A stretch of 64,000 bases of DNA from Agromyces bracchium (GCF_009709675.1 NZ_WMLB01000042.1:1-64000), one strand, 5' to 3'. Shown: positions 1-8,968, numbered from the stretch's first letter. Program-made: numbers and translations. The notes: generated by a model from the sequence alone, not told the origin.

Positions 1-1
1 G

Positions 2-97
2 GCGTACAAGCCGATCGATCGGGTGATGGCGGATGCCGCGTCGCTCGTGCGGGTCCGGCACACGCTGCGGCAGGTGGTGAACGTGAAGGGGGACTGA
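2..97 (+). CDS. rtcB: RtcB RNA ligase, C-terminal fragment (5' end outside window)
   Basis: Only the last 31 codons are visible, ending in TGA at 95-97. The tail reads AYKPIDRVMADA and finishes RQVVNVKGD. This matches the conserved C-terminus of RtcB, the GTP- and Mn-dependent ligase that joins RNA 3'-phosphate (or 2',3'-cyclic phosphate) ends to 5'-OH ends in RNA repair. The family ends in a similar VVxVKG sequence. The catalytic cysteine, histidines and guanylylated histidine lie outside the window, so the call rests on this tail alone. The gene marks the left border of the defence-like island, and nothing in the first 230 bases links it to that island. Confidence 0.75.
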   Translation, partial: AYKPIDRVMADAASLVRVRHTLRQVVNVKGD

Positions 98-233
98 GCG
101 GGGTCGCTCGTGACCGCTCAGAAGGTGACGGATGCCGCGGCTCGCGCCCGCCCGGAGACGGGTGGGCGCGGGTCGCGGCGTTCCGTCGCCCACGGCAGCG
201 GAACGTGGGCGAGCAGAACTGCCCGCCGGCTCG

Positions 234-1013
234 CTACGCAGTCGCAGCTCTCCCGGTCGCCCTCCGCAACATCCCACCGAGCCCGATCGAGTCCGCGAGT
301 TCGTAGAGTTCAGCCTCATCCGGATGCGACGGGAGCACCGAATCCCACGCAGCGAGCGCCAGCGCGAAGCTGATCACCTGCGTTCCGAGCGCGAACTCGA
401 GGTGGTCGTAATGCGGCCGCTGGACGAGCTCAACGCCTTCAGGGTTCGACGTCGTCGCCGGGACCTGTCTGGAGTACTCGTTCAGGAGTGGCACGCCGCC
501 ATGGGATGCCTCGGAAAGAATCCGGTAATACGTGTAGAGGCGCTGACCATCAGGAATCGCCCTGCATCGACGCTCGAACACGCGGGCCTCCGTCTTCACA
601 AAGTCCGCGTTGGCGCTGAGGATCCGATCGATCGAGGCGGTGTCTGCGGGAGCGTCCGGTCGGAGGCGCGCCATCGCACTCGCAAGATGGCGGCTTTGGC
701 GAGCGGCCTCATGGACCGAAGCGCGAACGCCGGTCGGGTCCGACGCCCACCACACCGCGTTGACCGCGCACTCGAGGCTGAGCCTGATCAGGGGCGCGGT
801 GGACAGGTAGATGTTGCTGCGGATCAGCTCGATGACCGAAGCGGTCAGTTCGGCGATGTGCTCGACTTGGACGTGGATCGCAATGCCGGGCATCGGGGTT
901 CCGTCGAGCAACGGGATGCCTGCGCCACCGTCACGTGCGTGCCAGATGCCGAGTAATCGATGCAGCACGGCGATCGATTCGTCGGCGCTGGGAACCTCGG
1001 CTTCGGATGTCAC
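234..1013 (-). CDS. Hypothetical protein, HEPN/DUF5677-like helical fold
   Basis: Encodes 259 aa from a GTG start that overlaps the stop of the upstream NERD gene in a GTGA, so the two are translationally coupled. The protein looks mostly alpha-helical. A central helix (about residues 85-130, LIRLSLECAVNAVWW then RQSRHLASAM) and a later stretch around residue 165 (YTYYRILSEASHGG) resemble DUF5677-type HEPN-like proteins, where a helix with a conserved histidine follows a run of hydrophobic helices. No catalytic RX4-6H motif can be asserted. Pairing with a NERD nuclease suggests a toxin, sensor or cofactor role in nucleic-acid defence, which is inference from context only. Confidence 0.5.
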   Translation of the reverse strand: MTSEAEVPSADESIAVLHRLLGIWHARDGGAGIPLLDGTPMPGIAIHVQVEHIAELTASVIELIRSNIYLSTAPLIRLSLECAVNAVWWASDPTGVRASVHEAARQSRHLASAMARLRPDAPADTASIDRILSANADFVKTEARVFERRCRAIPDGQRLYTYYRILSEASHGGVPLLNEYSRQVPATTSNPEGVELVQRPHYDHLEFALGTQVISFALALAAWDSVLPSHPDEAELYELADSIGLGGMLRRATGRAATA

Positions 1014-2077
1014 TGCCCGCCTCCGCGGGTGTTCACGACATAGTTCAGTCCGATGATCGCGGCGCCGACGAGCAGTGCGGTCCGAACGAGTTCAACCCAG
1101 AGCTTCCGGCGCCGGCTGGTCGTGCGGGAGGACGGTGCGGTGGCGCGCGACGCGCGAGCGGCTGCGGCCGGCTTGGTAGGGCGCCGCGATCCGCTGGTCG
1201 TATGACTCTGCTCCAGACGCTTCTCGAGCAAGGAGAACGCGGTGAGCAATGCCACCGGGTCGGAAGCGACGAGCCGGCGAGGGCTCCACGTCTGGGGCCG
1301 CACGGCTGCTGCGACGATGCGCTGCACCTGAGCGTCGCTATACGCCCTGCGTTGCTGTAGCGCACCGAGGAGTTCAGAGTCCCGAACGACTCGGATCCGT
1401 ACGTCGCTCGAGTCAGGCTCCTGCTTGACGGTGAGCTGACGTGCGCCGACGAGCACGATGATTCCCGTCACCTCCACCGTCAGCCCGCTCTCCCGAGCCA
1501 GGAGCTGCTGGGCACGCCGAGCCTCGTGAACGGCGTTGCGGATGTAGGGCTGGTACTCGCCGTTGACCTGCAGAACGTTGCCCGCAACCCAGATCGACTT
1601 GCCGGCATGGTGCTTCGTGTTGATCGTGAACGCCCCTGGCGGACCGACGATCACATGATCGATGTCGCTCCCATCGGTGCCCACCGGTACGGAATGGAGC
1701 ACGGTCCACTCCGGGCCGAGCCGCCCCAGCAGCCATCCGATATGCCGCTCTCCGACCGCGCCGGTGTGCCATGAGCGGAGTTCCTCGACGGGTGGGGCAA
1801 CGCCGGCAGAACCGGCGTCCGATGCGGCGAGGTGCTCGAGCAGGGCCTGCGCGGGGAGTCGGCCCCGCAGGTCCGTCATCAGGCGGGTCTCAGTCGCGCC
1901 TTCTGGGAGATACGTCTCGAGCGCATCGGGATGACGCGGGTGTACGTGCTCGGTCCACGACGTCCCGGACCACCAACGCCACTGCTCTGCTTCCCAGTCG
2001 ACGTACCAGCCCTTCGGTGCGGGCGGTGGTGTGACGGATCGGCGCGATCGCTCGGCGTCCGGTGTCGTAGGGGACAT
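1010..2077 (-). CDS. NERD-domain nuclease-like membrane protein with DUF2510 motif
   Basis: Encodes about 355 aa. I chose the ATG at 2077 (MSPTTPD) over a longer reading because the extra N-terminus looks like translated non-coding DNA. In order it has: a DUF2510-type motif at about residues 17-47 (KGWYVDW ... RWWSGTSWTEH); a NERD (nuclease-related) domain at about residues 100-210, with GAVGERH, GSDIDHVIVGPPG and INTKHHAG, the last carrying the DxxK-type residues of this PD-(D/E)XK-like fold; a Ser/Arg-rich linker; and a C-terminal membrane helix (LVRTALLVGAAIIGLNYVV). It is likely a membrane-tethered nuclease-like protein. It is the first gene of a two-gene unit with the downstream HEPN-like gene, overlapping it by 4 nt. 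Confidence 0.8.
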   Translation of the reverse strand: MSPTTPDAERSRRSVTPPPAPKGWYVDWEAEQWRWWSGTSWTEHVHPRHPDALETYLPEGATETRLMTDLRGRLPAQALLEHLAASDAGSAGVAPPVEELRSWHTGAVGERHIGWLLGRLGPEWTVLHSVPVGTDGSDIDHVIVGPPGAFTINTKHHAGKSIWVAGNVLQVNGEYQPYIRNAVHEARRAQQLLARESGLTVEVTGIIVLVGARQLTVKQEPDSSDVRIRVVRDSELLGALQQRRAYSDAQVQRIVAAAVRPQTWSPRRLVASDPVALLTAFSLLEKRLEQSHTTSGSRRPTKPAAAARASRATAPSSRTTSRRRKLWVELVRTALLVGAAIIGLNYVVNTRGGGQ

Positions 2078-2451
2078 TCGGTCACGGTAGCCACTTCGAG
2101 GTAGATCTCGCTGTCCCCAGATCGCGGTGCATTCGGCGGGCGGCGCCGCACGCCGGTTGACGGCATGCCGGAGTTCACGCGGTACATAGCGGAGCTCACG
2201 TGGACGCAGCACTTCGCGTTCCTGAACCGCGAGGAGTTGAATGCACAGGGTAATTAGTCAGGTCCCGGAGTGGGTCCGCGTGCCGGTGTAGGAGTGGAAG
2301 CGCATCAACTGCCACCCCAATTTCACGCTCGGAGACGGGCGGGTCCGGCTCTCGATCGAGAGTTCGCCGAGATGTAGGCTCCGACTGCACGTTCCTGGAC
2401 GAAGGCATCGGAGATATGGTCGCCCTCGCCGCACCGAGAAAGGGCCTCCGG

Positions 2452-2673
2452 ATGTCCAAGGCATTGCACGAAGCGATAGAGCAACTGTTGCAGGAGGTGG
2501 GGCATCCGTTGACGACTTCGGAGATCGCCGACAGGCTGAACCGGAGCGCGGGCTACTCGAAGGCAGACGGCTCGGCTATCACGGCGTTCCAGATCCATGG
2601 CCGGACCAAGAACTACCCCCAACTCTTCATTCGCGATGGCACGCTCGTATCGCTCGCCGGCTGGAATGGTTGA
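2452..2673 (+). CDS. Small winged-helix (HARE-HTH-like) protein
   Basis: Encodes 73 aa starting MSKALHEAIEQLLQE, chosen because a GAAAGGGCCTCC purine-rich stretch lies just upstream. The sequence HPLTTSEIADRLNR, then SAITAFQIHGRTKNYPQLF and FIRDGTLVSL resembles the HARE-HTH/HB1 winged-helix module often fused to or encoded beside restriction and chromatin enzymes. It could bind DNA as a small regulator of the island or be a remnant of a larger restriction-linked protein. It lies between the leftward NERD pair and the leftward six-gene operon and is the only rightward gene there. The domain call is moderate and the function is not known. Confidence 0.6.
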   Translation: MSKALHEAIEQLLQEVGHPLTTSEIADRLNRSAGYSKADGSAITAFQIHGRTKNYPQLFIRDGTLVSLAGWNG

Positions 2674-2796
2674 GCATCGTCGGACGATCTCATTGAGATA
2701 GTCGAGAACCCGCGCCGCCGAGCAGACGATGTCGGCTCATGTTGTCGTGGTGCTGCACGTTCGCCGACCGAGGATGTGGGTCGAGCAATAGGGCTC

Positions 2797-3870
2797 TCAA
2801 ACGCATCCGCTATCCGTGGCGAGAGGTGTGAGGGCGCCGGTCTCTGCGCGAAGTGTTCGTCCGTCGTCATTCAATCGGAGATGCAGCTTGCCATTCACAG
2901 GGAAGGACAGGACTTCGCCAGTAGAAGTCTGAATCTCAAGCGTGTCTACTCGGCCGAGGTCTGCGTCGATGTGCAGCTTCAAAGCGCTACTCGTTGCCGT
3001 CCTCCCCATCGAGGAGTGAACTCGGTGGCTGATCCGCTTCCCACCCGGCCGGCCTGACTTTCGCTGCTCCGGCCGCGCTGGGGCGATGATCGTCGCGACT
3101 CTGCCCTCATCATCCGGCTCGGAGCCAGCACCCAGCACTTGGCAACGCTCCATGCCGAAACGGCCCCACAGCGCGGAGGTCCAAGCGGCGATCGCGGCAT
3201 CGAGAAGGTCTTCACGATGCTTATACGGAATGTCAGCGAGTGGTGAATGCTCGTCGAGCAACGTCTGTGTCAACGTATGTGAAGCGAGGTCAATCGGCGG
3301 ATCGCTGTCTCTGAATCCAGCGAAACGTCGAATGAGCTCATCGCATTCGCGAGCGCGAAACTCTCGACGCTCCGCGGGCGTCATTGTCGAGACCATGCGC
3401 TTGTACCTGGGGCGCTCATCGTCATAGCCGAACTCGGACGCGCCGACGAGCGTCGTGTACGGGTAGCACTCGAAGAAGGTCGCTGAGCTCGGTTCGCGGG
3501 CACCGAGACCGCTCCAGTATCGAAAGCCAGCTTCTTCGAGTCGATCGCGCAGCGAGATACCGGCCTGCCAGCCCCGACCAAGATTGGTCGCATTCGCTGA
3601 CACCTGCCAGCGACCGTAGGCCCGGCCGACCTCTCTCTCGCAGTCGCGCATCCCCGTCGCATTGGATACGACCAGCGGCGCATCGACGGCGATCAGACTG
3701 GAGGACGTTGCTCGCGCCGTGAGCCACGAGACAACTGCATCGATGCCCCGAACCCATCCCGCATCGAGAACGATGCCCGCGTCGTCGATCATGACGAGGC
3801 CGGTCTCGTTTGCCGCCTTACGCTCGTTGCCCTCGCCCCAGGCAAGGTCCACGCCAATAAATGTGCTCAC
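2797..3870 (-). CDS. DUF429 family RNase H-like nuclease-fold protein
   Basis: Encodes about 357 aa from a GTG at 3870 that overlaps the stop of the helicase gene in GTGA. The N-terminus STFIGVDLAW with an early acidic residue, then IAVDAPLVV (about residue 80), then a central FFECYPYTTL and RAREC ... HREDLLDAAIAAWTSALWG fits DUF429, a predicted ribonuclease-H-fold nuclease family with Asp residues in GVDLAW and AVDAP and a C-terminal DAAIAA segment. An extra 90-residue C-terminal region follows the usual domain end and has no recognised match. It is the last gene of the six-gene coupled operon. Family fit is good; its activity in the system is unknown. Confidence 0.75.
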   Translation of the reverse strand: MSTFIGVDLAWGEGNERKAANETGLVMIDDAGIVLDAGWVRGIDAVVSWLTARATSSSLIAVDAPLVVSNATGMRDCEREVGRAYGRWQVSANATNLGRGWQAGISLRDRLEEAGFRYWSGLGAREPSSATFFECYPYTTLVGASEFGYDDERPRYKRMVSTMTPAERREFRARECDELIRRFAGFRDSDPPIDLASHTLTQTLLDEHSPLADIPYKHREDLLDAAIAAWTSALWGRFGMERCQVLGAGSEPDDEGRVATIIAPARPEQRKSGRPGGKRISHRVHSSMGRTATSSALKLHIDADLGRVDTLEIQTSTGEVLSFPVNGKLHLRLNDDGRTLRAETGALTPLATDSGCV

Positions 3871-6800
3871 GCTGCCACCGCGCTCGCCGCGAGGAACAAC
3901 TCCATCGGCATCGAGTACTTCAAGCGCCACGTGATCGCGATCGGCCGCTCACCCTCGTGCGAGACGTACTCGGCTGGCCCCAGGAAGATATAGGGGGCCG
4001 TTCCGAGATCGTTCTCCTTCGCCTCGCGAACGAAGATGAGGATGTTCGTGCCCAGCTCTCGGTGACGCAGATACCTCTGCCCCGTCTTTGAGTCGACCGA
4101 CGTTGTCGACTGAGACTCCCAATGAAACAGTGTTGGACTGAGCGCGAAGTCGCGGTAGAGGGTCGTCGCCGAGTACTCGCGCTCCGACTTCCTGAGCGTC
4201 ACGAAGAACACATCCGATTGGAGTTCCTCGATCCAGAGCACACCTTCGCGGAAGTTGTTCGGCGTTCGGCCCGAACGCGCCCATCCGAGTCCGGCGAGGA
4301 TCTCTTCCCGCTGGTACTGCGCGTGCACGCGAAGGGGGAGAGCGGGCAATGTGTCAATGACGCGGGTCAGTCGCGGAGTCTGATCCATGCTGAGCTCCAC
4401 CACTTCGGCCATCTCTGCCGAAGCTGCAGGTTCCCGTTGCAGCGAGGCGAGACCAGTTTCAACGTCTGCGAAACCACCCCCGTTCGGCCAGACGGCGTAG
4501 AAGAGCATCGCCGCGTGCGCGCGTTGCAGGCCCGTGAGCTGCCTGTAGTTGCGCGTTCCGCGAAGGAGACGCGAATACGAGTCTGCGCGTTCGGGGTCAT
4601 CGACATGTGCGACTGCCCGTACTCGCTTCAGTACAGCTGGTTCGCCCGGCCCAGGCGGAGGAGTTGGAAGGCCAGCTTCCCGCTTGATGGTCGTCCACGT
4701 CCGAGTCGGCGTCCCTGATCGAAGCACGTCGCTGAGCTCGAGCCCGTTGATCTCGAGGAAGTGTCGAAGGCTACCCGTATCTGCGCTGCGCGCCTCGGAA
4801 ACGAGCTCACGCGTGGACAGGCTGAGTTGGTTCCGGACACTCTGCAGCACGACTTCGCGGCTGACACGGTCCAACACGATCTGCGAGCCGGCGGGGAGGA
4901 AAGGGAATCCAGACTCGATCTGCTGCCGGATATCTCTTCGGCTCGCGCCAGTGAGTGCGCGGAAACGCTTGTCGAATCGGAACTCCTTGCGATGCATTCC
5001 GACGAAGTCGAGTGCCGTCAGCACCGGCTTGGCATCGCTATGACGGAGCCCCCGACCGAGTTGCTGGATGAACACCGTTGCGCTCTCGGTCGGACGAAGG
5101 AACAACACGGTGTCGACCTCCGGGATGTCGACCCCCTCGTTGAGGACGTCGACGGCGAACACTGCGTTCAGGTCTCCGTCGCGCAGTCGTCGAAGGATCG
5201 ATTCCCGCTCATCCGCAGGGGTGTCACCGGTCAGCGCGCTGGACGGCACGCCGGCATCCTGGAAGACACGCGCCATGTACCGCGCGTGCTCGACGCTGAC
5301 GCAAAATCCGATTGCGCGCATCGCGGCGAGGTCTCCGACCTTGTCCCGCACCTGGTTCAGGATGATTCGCGCGCGCGCGTCGTTGCCGGTGAAGAGATTG
5401 CTGAGCTGTGACTCGTCGTATCGGCCGCGCTTCCATTCGATGCGGCTGAGGTCCGTTTCGTCCGCGATCCCGAAGTAGTGGAATGGCACGAGGAGGTCAG
5501 CATCGAGGGCATCCCACACGCGAAGCTCGTGGGCGCTTCGCCCACCGAAGTACTGTCGCACGTCGAATCCATCGCCTCGTTCCGGCGTCGCAGTGAGGCC
5601 GAGCAACTCCTTGGGCTGCAGATGGTCGAGCAGTCGTCGGTACGTCGGGGCCGCAGCATGGTGAAACTCGTCGATCACGACAACGTCGTAGGCGTCTCTA
5701 CGGATGGCCCTGAGATCGAGGCGTGCCAGCGATTGCACCGATGCAAAGACGTGTCGCCACCGGCTCGGCATCGCACCGCCGTAGAAGGCCTCGCCAAAGC
5801 TTCCGTCCGAGAGCACTTCACGGTACGTCCGAATTGCCTGCGTCAGAATCTCACCGCGATGCGCGACGAACAGCAGACTGAGGTCTTGCCCGTCGGCCTT
5901 CGCCCGGAGGTTGCGATAGTCCATTGCTGCAACGACGGTCTTGCCCGTACCTGTCGCCGCGACGAGAAGGTTGCGGTGGCGGTCGTGAGTCTCCCGTTCA
6001 GCATCGAGCGCCTCAAGCATCTCGGTCTGGTGAGGGTAGGGGCGCACGTCAAGCCCGGAGAGCGAGACCGTGACGCGGTCAGTCTGTCGGCGTCCGGACG
6101 CTTCGGCGAGCGCATCCTTCAGCCTCGCCTCGTCTCGATCCGGCTCATAGGGCTCGAACGTTTCGTCAGCCCAGTAGCTGCCGAACGTGGCGCGGAACTT
6201 CGAGATCAGGGCGGATGTCGCGACAGCGGAGAGACGGACGTTCCACTCGAGCCCGTCCAGCAACGCAGCCTTCGAAAGATTGGATGAGCCGACATACGCC
6301 GTGTCGAACCCGGTGTTCCGTTCGAAGAGCCACGCCTTTGCGTGAAGTCGGGTCCGCCGGATGTCGTACTGGACCTTGATCTCGGCACCAAACTGCTCCA
6401 CGAGCCGCCGGAGGGCGTGCGGGTCGGTGGCCCCGATGTAGGTCGTGGTCACGACCCTCAACCGGCCGCCCCGCTCGCGCAGTCGGCCAAGCGGATCTTC
6501 GAGCAACCGCAGGCCCTGCCACTTCACGAACGCGCAGAGCAGATCGACGTTGTCCGAGGTATCGATCTCGGCTCGAAGTTCGTGGCCGAGCTGAGGCTCA
6601 TCTCGTGCGTTGGTCAGGAGTGCAGTCTCTCCGAGTGGAATGACCGGACGCACATCGGGGTACGTCAGCACGCCTGGGCCGGTCTCGGGGGCGAGTCGTT
6701 CAAGGACCTGAAGATCCGGTTCGAGAAGCTCGTCCATTACGCCGAGTTCCTCAAGGACCCGGTTCACGGCGCGCACGCGATCTTCCGCAGTGTGCAGGTC

Positions 6801-7013
6801 GACCAGGGCGCGATGTGTTGCGCGCGCAACGTGCTGCGCAAGGAGCTCAGTGGCATCTCCATCCGAAACGCGCGACAACCGCTGCATTGAGGCGGGCACC
6901 CTGTCAAGTTCACGACGAAGGTGAGCGGTCAATGGGCTCTCATACAGTCCATGCATCATTCGGATGCGCTCGGCGACCGTGTGTTCGTCGTGCGGCACCT
7001 CTGACGATGTCAT
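3867..7013 (-). CDS. PLD nuclease-SF2 helicase fusion with DUF3427
   Basis: Encodes 1048 aa. Domains in order: an N-terminal helical region (1-150); a phospholipase-D-type nuclease domain with a single HxK motif (RLHAKAWLF near residue 222) followed by VGSSNLSKAALL; an SF2 DEAD/DEAH helicase core with Walker A ATGTGKT (near 355), VVVIDEFHHAAA (near 447), GLTATPERGDG and the helicase-C motif QQLGRGLRH; and a C-terminal DUF3427 domain that ends in the typical YIFLGPAEYVSHEGERPI stretch. The family is common in bacterial defence islands. The fusion probably translocates on nucleic acid and cuts it, but that is inference. ATG at 7013 overlaps the NUDIX stop (ATGA), and its own stop overlaps the DUF429 start. 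Mokosh also pairs a helicase with PLD, but that helicase is a different superfamily. Confidence 0.9.
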   Translation of the reverse strand: MTSSEVPHDEHTVAERIRMMHGLYESPLTAHLRRELDRVPASMQRLSRVSDGDATELLAQHVARATHRALVDLHTAEDRVRAVNRVLEELGVMDELLEPDLQVLERLAPETGPGVLTYPDVRPVIPLGETALLTNARDEPQLGHELRAEIDTSDNVDLLCAFVKWQGLRLLEDPLGRLRERGGRLRVVTTTYIGATDPHALRRLVEQFGAEIKVQYDIRRTRLHAKAWLFERNTGFDTAYVGSSNLSKAALLDGLEWNVRLSAVATSALISKFRATFGSYWADETFEPYEPDRDEARLKDALAEASGRRQTDRVTVSLSGLDVRPYPHQTEMLEALDAERETHDRHRNLLVAATGTGKTVVAAMDYRNLRAKADGQDLSLLFVAHRGEILTQAIRTYREVLSDGSFGEAFYGGAMPSRWRHVFASVQSLARLDLRAIRRDAYDVVVIDEFHHAAAPTYRRLLDHLQPKELLGLTATPERGDGFDVRQYFGGRSAHELRVWDALDADLLVPFHYFGIADETDLSRIEWKRGRYDESQLSNLFTGNDARARIILNQVRDKVGDLAAMRAIGFCVSVEHARYMARVFQDAGVPSSALTGDTPADERESILRRLRDGDLNAVFAVDVLNEGVDIPEVDTVLFLRPTESATVFIQQLGRGLRHSDAKPVLTALDFVGMHRKEFRFDKRFRALTGASRRDIRQQIESGFPFLPAGSQIVLDRVSREVVLQSVRNQLSLSTRELVSEARSADTGSLRHFLEINGLELSDVLRSGTPTRTWTTIKREAGLPTPPPGPGEPAVLKRVRAVAHVDDPERADSYSRLLRGTRNYRQLTGLQRAHAAMLFYAVWPNGGGFADVETGLASLQREPAASAEMAEVVELSMDQTPRLTRVIDTLPALPLRVHAQYQREEILAGLGWARSGRTPNNFREGVLWIEELQSDVFFVTLRKSEREYSATTLYRDFALSPTLFHWESQSTTSVDSKTGQRYLRHRELGTNILIFVREAKENDLGTAPYIFLGPAEYVSHEGERPIAITWRLKYSMPMELFLAASAVAA

Positions 7014-7474
7014 GACAGAGCCGCCCGTTCCACGATTGCGGCAACCGCAGGGAGATCCGGCGCCGCCCAGCCCAGGCTACTGAGATCCCGAAAATGAACC
7101 CACGTCAGCATGTCGTGATCGGTGCTCGTCTTGGGGCGCGAGCCCGCAAGAGTCACGTCGTAGGTAGCGAGGTCGATGATGAGGTTGCCGACTTCGGTTC
7201 GCGAACGATCAACCAGGTCACCGATCTCAACCTCAACCGTCAGTTCTTCCAGCAGCTCTCTTCGGAGCGCGGCTCGGGGATCTTCGCCGGGCTCGACCTT
7301 CCCGCCCGGGAATTCCCATTGCCCTGCCGCTGCCTTCCCCGCGGCACGCCGGCAGGCGAGCACGGTTTCGCCATCTCGGATGGCGGCGGCGACAACTTGC
7401 AGTTCGGTCTTCTCGGTCTCGGACGTCACGATGCTGAACCTATCGATCGAGGTGGGTCGCGATGATGAGCTCAC
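7010..7474 (-). CDS. NUDIX hydrolase, MutT-like
   Basis: Encodes 154 aa from GTG at 7474, coupled by a GTGA overlap to the upstream nuclease gene. A second possible start is at residue 16, where homology begins (ETEKTELQVVAAAIRDG). The Nudix box runs from G58 to V80: G-K-V-E-P-G-E, then R72-E73-L-L-E76-E77. The usual glycine near its end is replaced by T79. The segment GQWEFPGGKVEPGE is typical of MutT-type 8-oxo-dGTP or (d)NTP pyrophosphohydrolases. Its place between a nuclease and a helicase-nuclease suggests it hydrolyses a nucleotide substrate or signal in the same pathway rather than doing general housekeeping. That link is inference from the operon. Confidence 0.88.
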   Translation of the reverse strand: MSSSSRPTSIDRFSIVTSETEKTELQVVAAAIRDGETVLACRRAAGKAAAGQWEFPGGKVEPGEDPRAALRRELLEELTVEVEIGDLVDRSRTEVGNLIIDLATYDVTLAGSRPKTSTDHDMLTWVHFRDLSSLGWAAPDLPAVAAIVERAALS

Positions 7475-8601
7475 TCATCCCCACCAATTTCGGTCATGAG
7501 GCGTTCGAGTACGCCGACGAGTTCTCGAAGTGCGCCGGGCAGGACGGACGGCTCGAATACATAGCCGTTCAGCTTCGTCCCAACTGGTCTTGCGCCGGGC
7601 ACGCGCGCGAGCCGCTCCGCGAAACGCCGAACCGCGGCGTCGACGCTCGGCGTCTGCTCCAACGAAGCGGAGTCGAAGCCGAACGTGGCGAACTTCGCGC
7701 CGTACCAATGGCTGCCCTCGGGCAGCAGCCAGCCGATCGACAACGGCTGCTTCCGGTCGATGGTGGTGAAGCGGATCGACGCGCCCTTGTCGCGCCACTT
7801 CACCTCCAGCCCGAGCGACGTTACCGCGGCGATCAGGTCGCGCATTGCTTCTCGGCTCTCGCCCTCGGGGAATGACGCGAGGAGTGCCGATTCGTCGGCT
7901 TGCCCGACGGATGACGTCCGAGCTGCAGCGCCAGTCCGCTTCGGAGGAGCCGCGACGACCTGCGCGGCGTGGGCAAGCAGCTCCGCGCCCTGGAGCTGCA
8001 CGACTTCAACGAGGAAGAACCGGCCAGCTCGCATCGTGGCGTTCAGGTATTCGAGGCTTGTCTGCATGGCGGGAGTGAACCGCTGCGCGGCAACGACGTA
8101 ATGGAAGTCGCCGGTATCGAGCACCTCCGCCAGTCGTACGAACAGGGCTTCATGATCCTCGGGCGTCAGTTGCCAGTCAGTCAGTGCGATCGCCTCATCG
8201 AGCGTCCCTGCTGAACGGAACGAAGGCACGACATGTCCGCCCGCGAGATACCGCTGCACGATGCCACGATCGAAGTCCTCCACGGTGAGTCGCCACAGGT
8301 CGGACCCGTAGTCGATGAGCTGCGCCAGAGCGTGCCGAAAGTCTGGGTTCTGCGGCCCAGTCTTGAACTCGATCAGCACGATGTCACCGGACCTCGACAG
8401 GCAAAGCAAGTCGATGTAGCCCGACGCAAGCGCCGTTTCACGCCCGACCACGAGCAAGTCGCCATCGATGCCGAGATCGTCGGATGGCACGAGCTGCGGC
8501 TGCGCCTTCAGCACCTCCTGGAGATGATGCTCGTTCGGTGCCGGAACTTCGACGAGGTCGAAGGTCGAGCCATCACGCTGCATCAGGACCCGTCTTGGCA
8601 T
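7471..8601 (-). CDS. PD-(D/E)XK-type nuclease (NucS/DUF91-like N-terminus)
   Basis: Encodes about 376 aa. ATG at 8601 (MPRRVLMQ) is preferred because GGGGA lies about 10 nt upstream; an in-frame ATG at 8619 is the alternative. The N-terminal 140 residues contain ASGYIDLLCLSRSGDIVLIEFKTG (D about 14 residues before E-F-K) followed by RHALAQLIDYGSDLW. This is the D-(X)n-E-X-K core of the restriction-endonuclease fold as in NucS/DUF91-type nucleases. The middle part is unassigned and the C-terminus (residues about 250-376, EVKWRDKGASIRFT, KLNGYVFEPS) is conserved-looking but unrecognised. It overlaps the HEPN-like gene by 29 nt and the NUDIX gene by 4 nt. It is probably the DNA-cutting effector of the operon. 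Confidence 0.75.
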   Translation of the reverse strand: MPRRVLMQRDGSTFDLVEVPAPNEHHLQEVLKAQPQLVPSDDLGIDGDLLVVGRETALASGYIDLLCLSRSGDIVLIEFKTGPQNPDFRHALAQLIDYGSDLWRLTVEDFDRGIVQRYLAGGHVVPSFRSAGTLDEAIALTDWQLTPEDHEALFVRLAEVLDTGDFHYVVAAQRFTPAMQTSLEYLNATMRAGRFFLVEVVQLQGAELLAHAAQVVAAPPKRTGAAARTSSVGQADESALLASFPEGESREAMRDLIAAVTSLGLEVKWRDKGASIRFTTIDRKQPLSIGWLLPEGSHWYGAKFATFGFDSASLEQTPSVDAAVRRFAERLARVPGARPVGTKLNGYVFEPSVLPGALRELVGVLERLMTEIGGDE

Positions 8602-8968
8602 GTCGATTCCCCATTCCACCGTTGGCGTCTGACTCCAGTCCTGACACCAGTTCTACGAGACCACTGACCTCCGCCGCACTCGGCGTGAGTTCAAACGCGT
8701 GGTAGTGCGACGCGTTCGAAAGCCGTGACCACGCGTATTCCGCTCGCTGCGCGAGCGTCGGGTCGACGTCTCGGTAGGCCACCTCGAGTGCGCTCAGCTT
8801 CGACCTCATCGTTGCGCGAGGTGCCGACATTCCGCGTTCTGCGAGAAGCGACGTGACGGCACGTTCGAGGGCGAGTCGCGACATCCAGCACGCCACTCGC
8901 AGGGAGTGGGAACGCACGCGGTTGCCACCGCTCAGCGCGCGGCGAGCCAAGTCGAGCTCAGCGCTCAT
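8573..8968 (-). CDS. Small HEPN-like helical protein
   Basis: Encodes 131 aa starting MSAELDLARRAL at ATG 8968, which overlaps the ATPase stop (ATGA) and fixes the start. The sequence is helical. It contains RSHSLRVACWMSRLALERAV near the N-terminus and WSRLSNASHYHAFELTPSA at about residues 85-103. A leucine-serine-histidine rich helix followed by YELTP-like residues is typical of small actinobacterial HEPN-related proteins. No firm RX4-6H RNase motif is visible. A small helical partner next to an SMC-like ATPase also recalls the LmuC-type subunits of Lamassu systems, but I cannot show homology. It is probably a subunit or regulator of the ATPase. Confidence 0.6.
   Translation of the reverse strand: MSAELDLARRALSGGNRVRSHSLRVACWMSRLALERAVTSLLAERGMSAPRATMRSKLSALEVAYRDVDPTLAQRAEYAWSRLSNASHYHAFELTPSAAEVSGLVELVSGLESDANGGMGNRHAKTGPDAA

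Noticed and set aside
3867..7013. Assignment of the PLD-helicase gene to Mokosh type II
   Set aside because: Mokosh helicases are of the Upf1-like SF1 type, while this one is a DEAD/DEAH SF2 helicase with DUF3427 and the PLD domain at the N-terminus.
8601..8619. ATG at 8619 as start of the nuclease gene
   Set aside because: Its upstream GGTGGA is too close to act as a ribosome binding site; the ATG at 8601 has a better-placed GGGGA.
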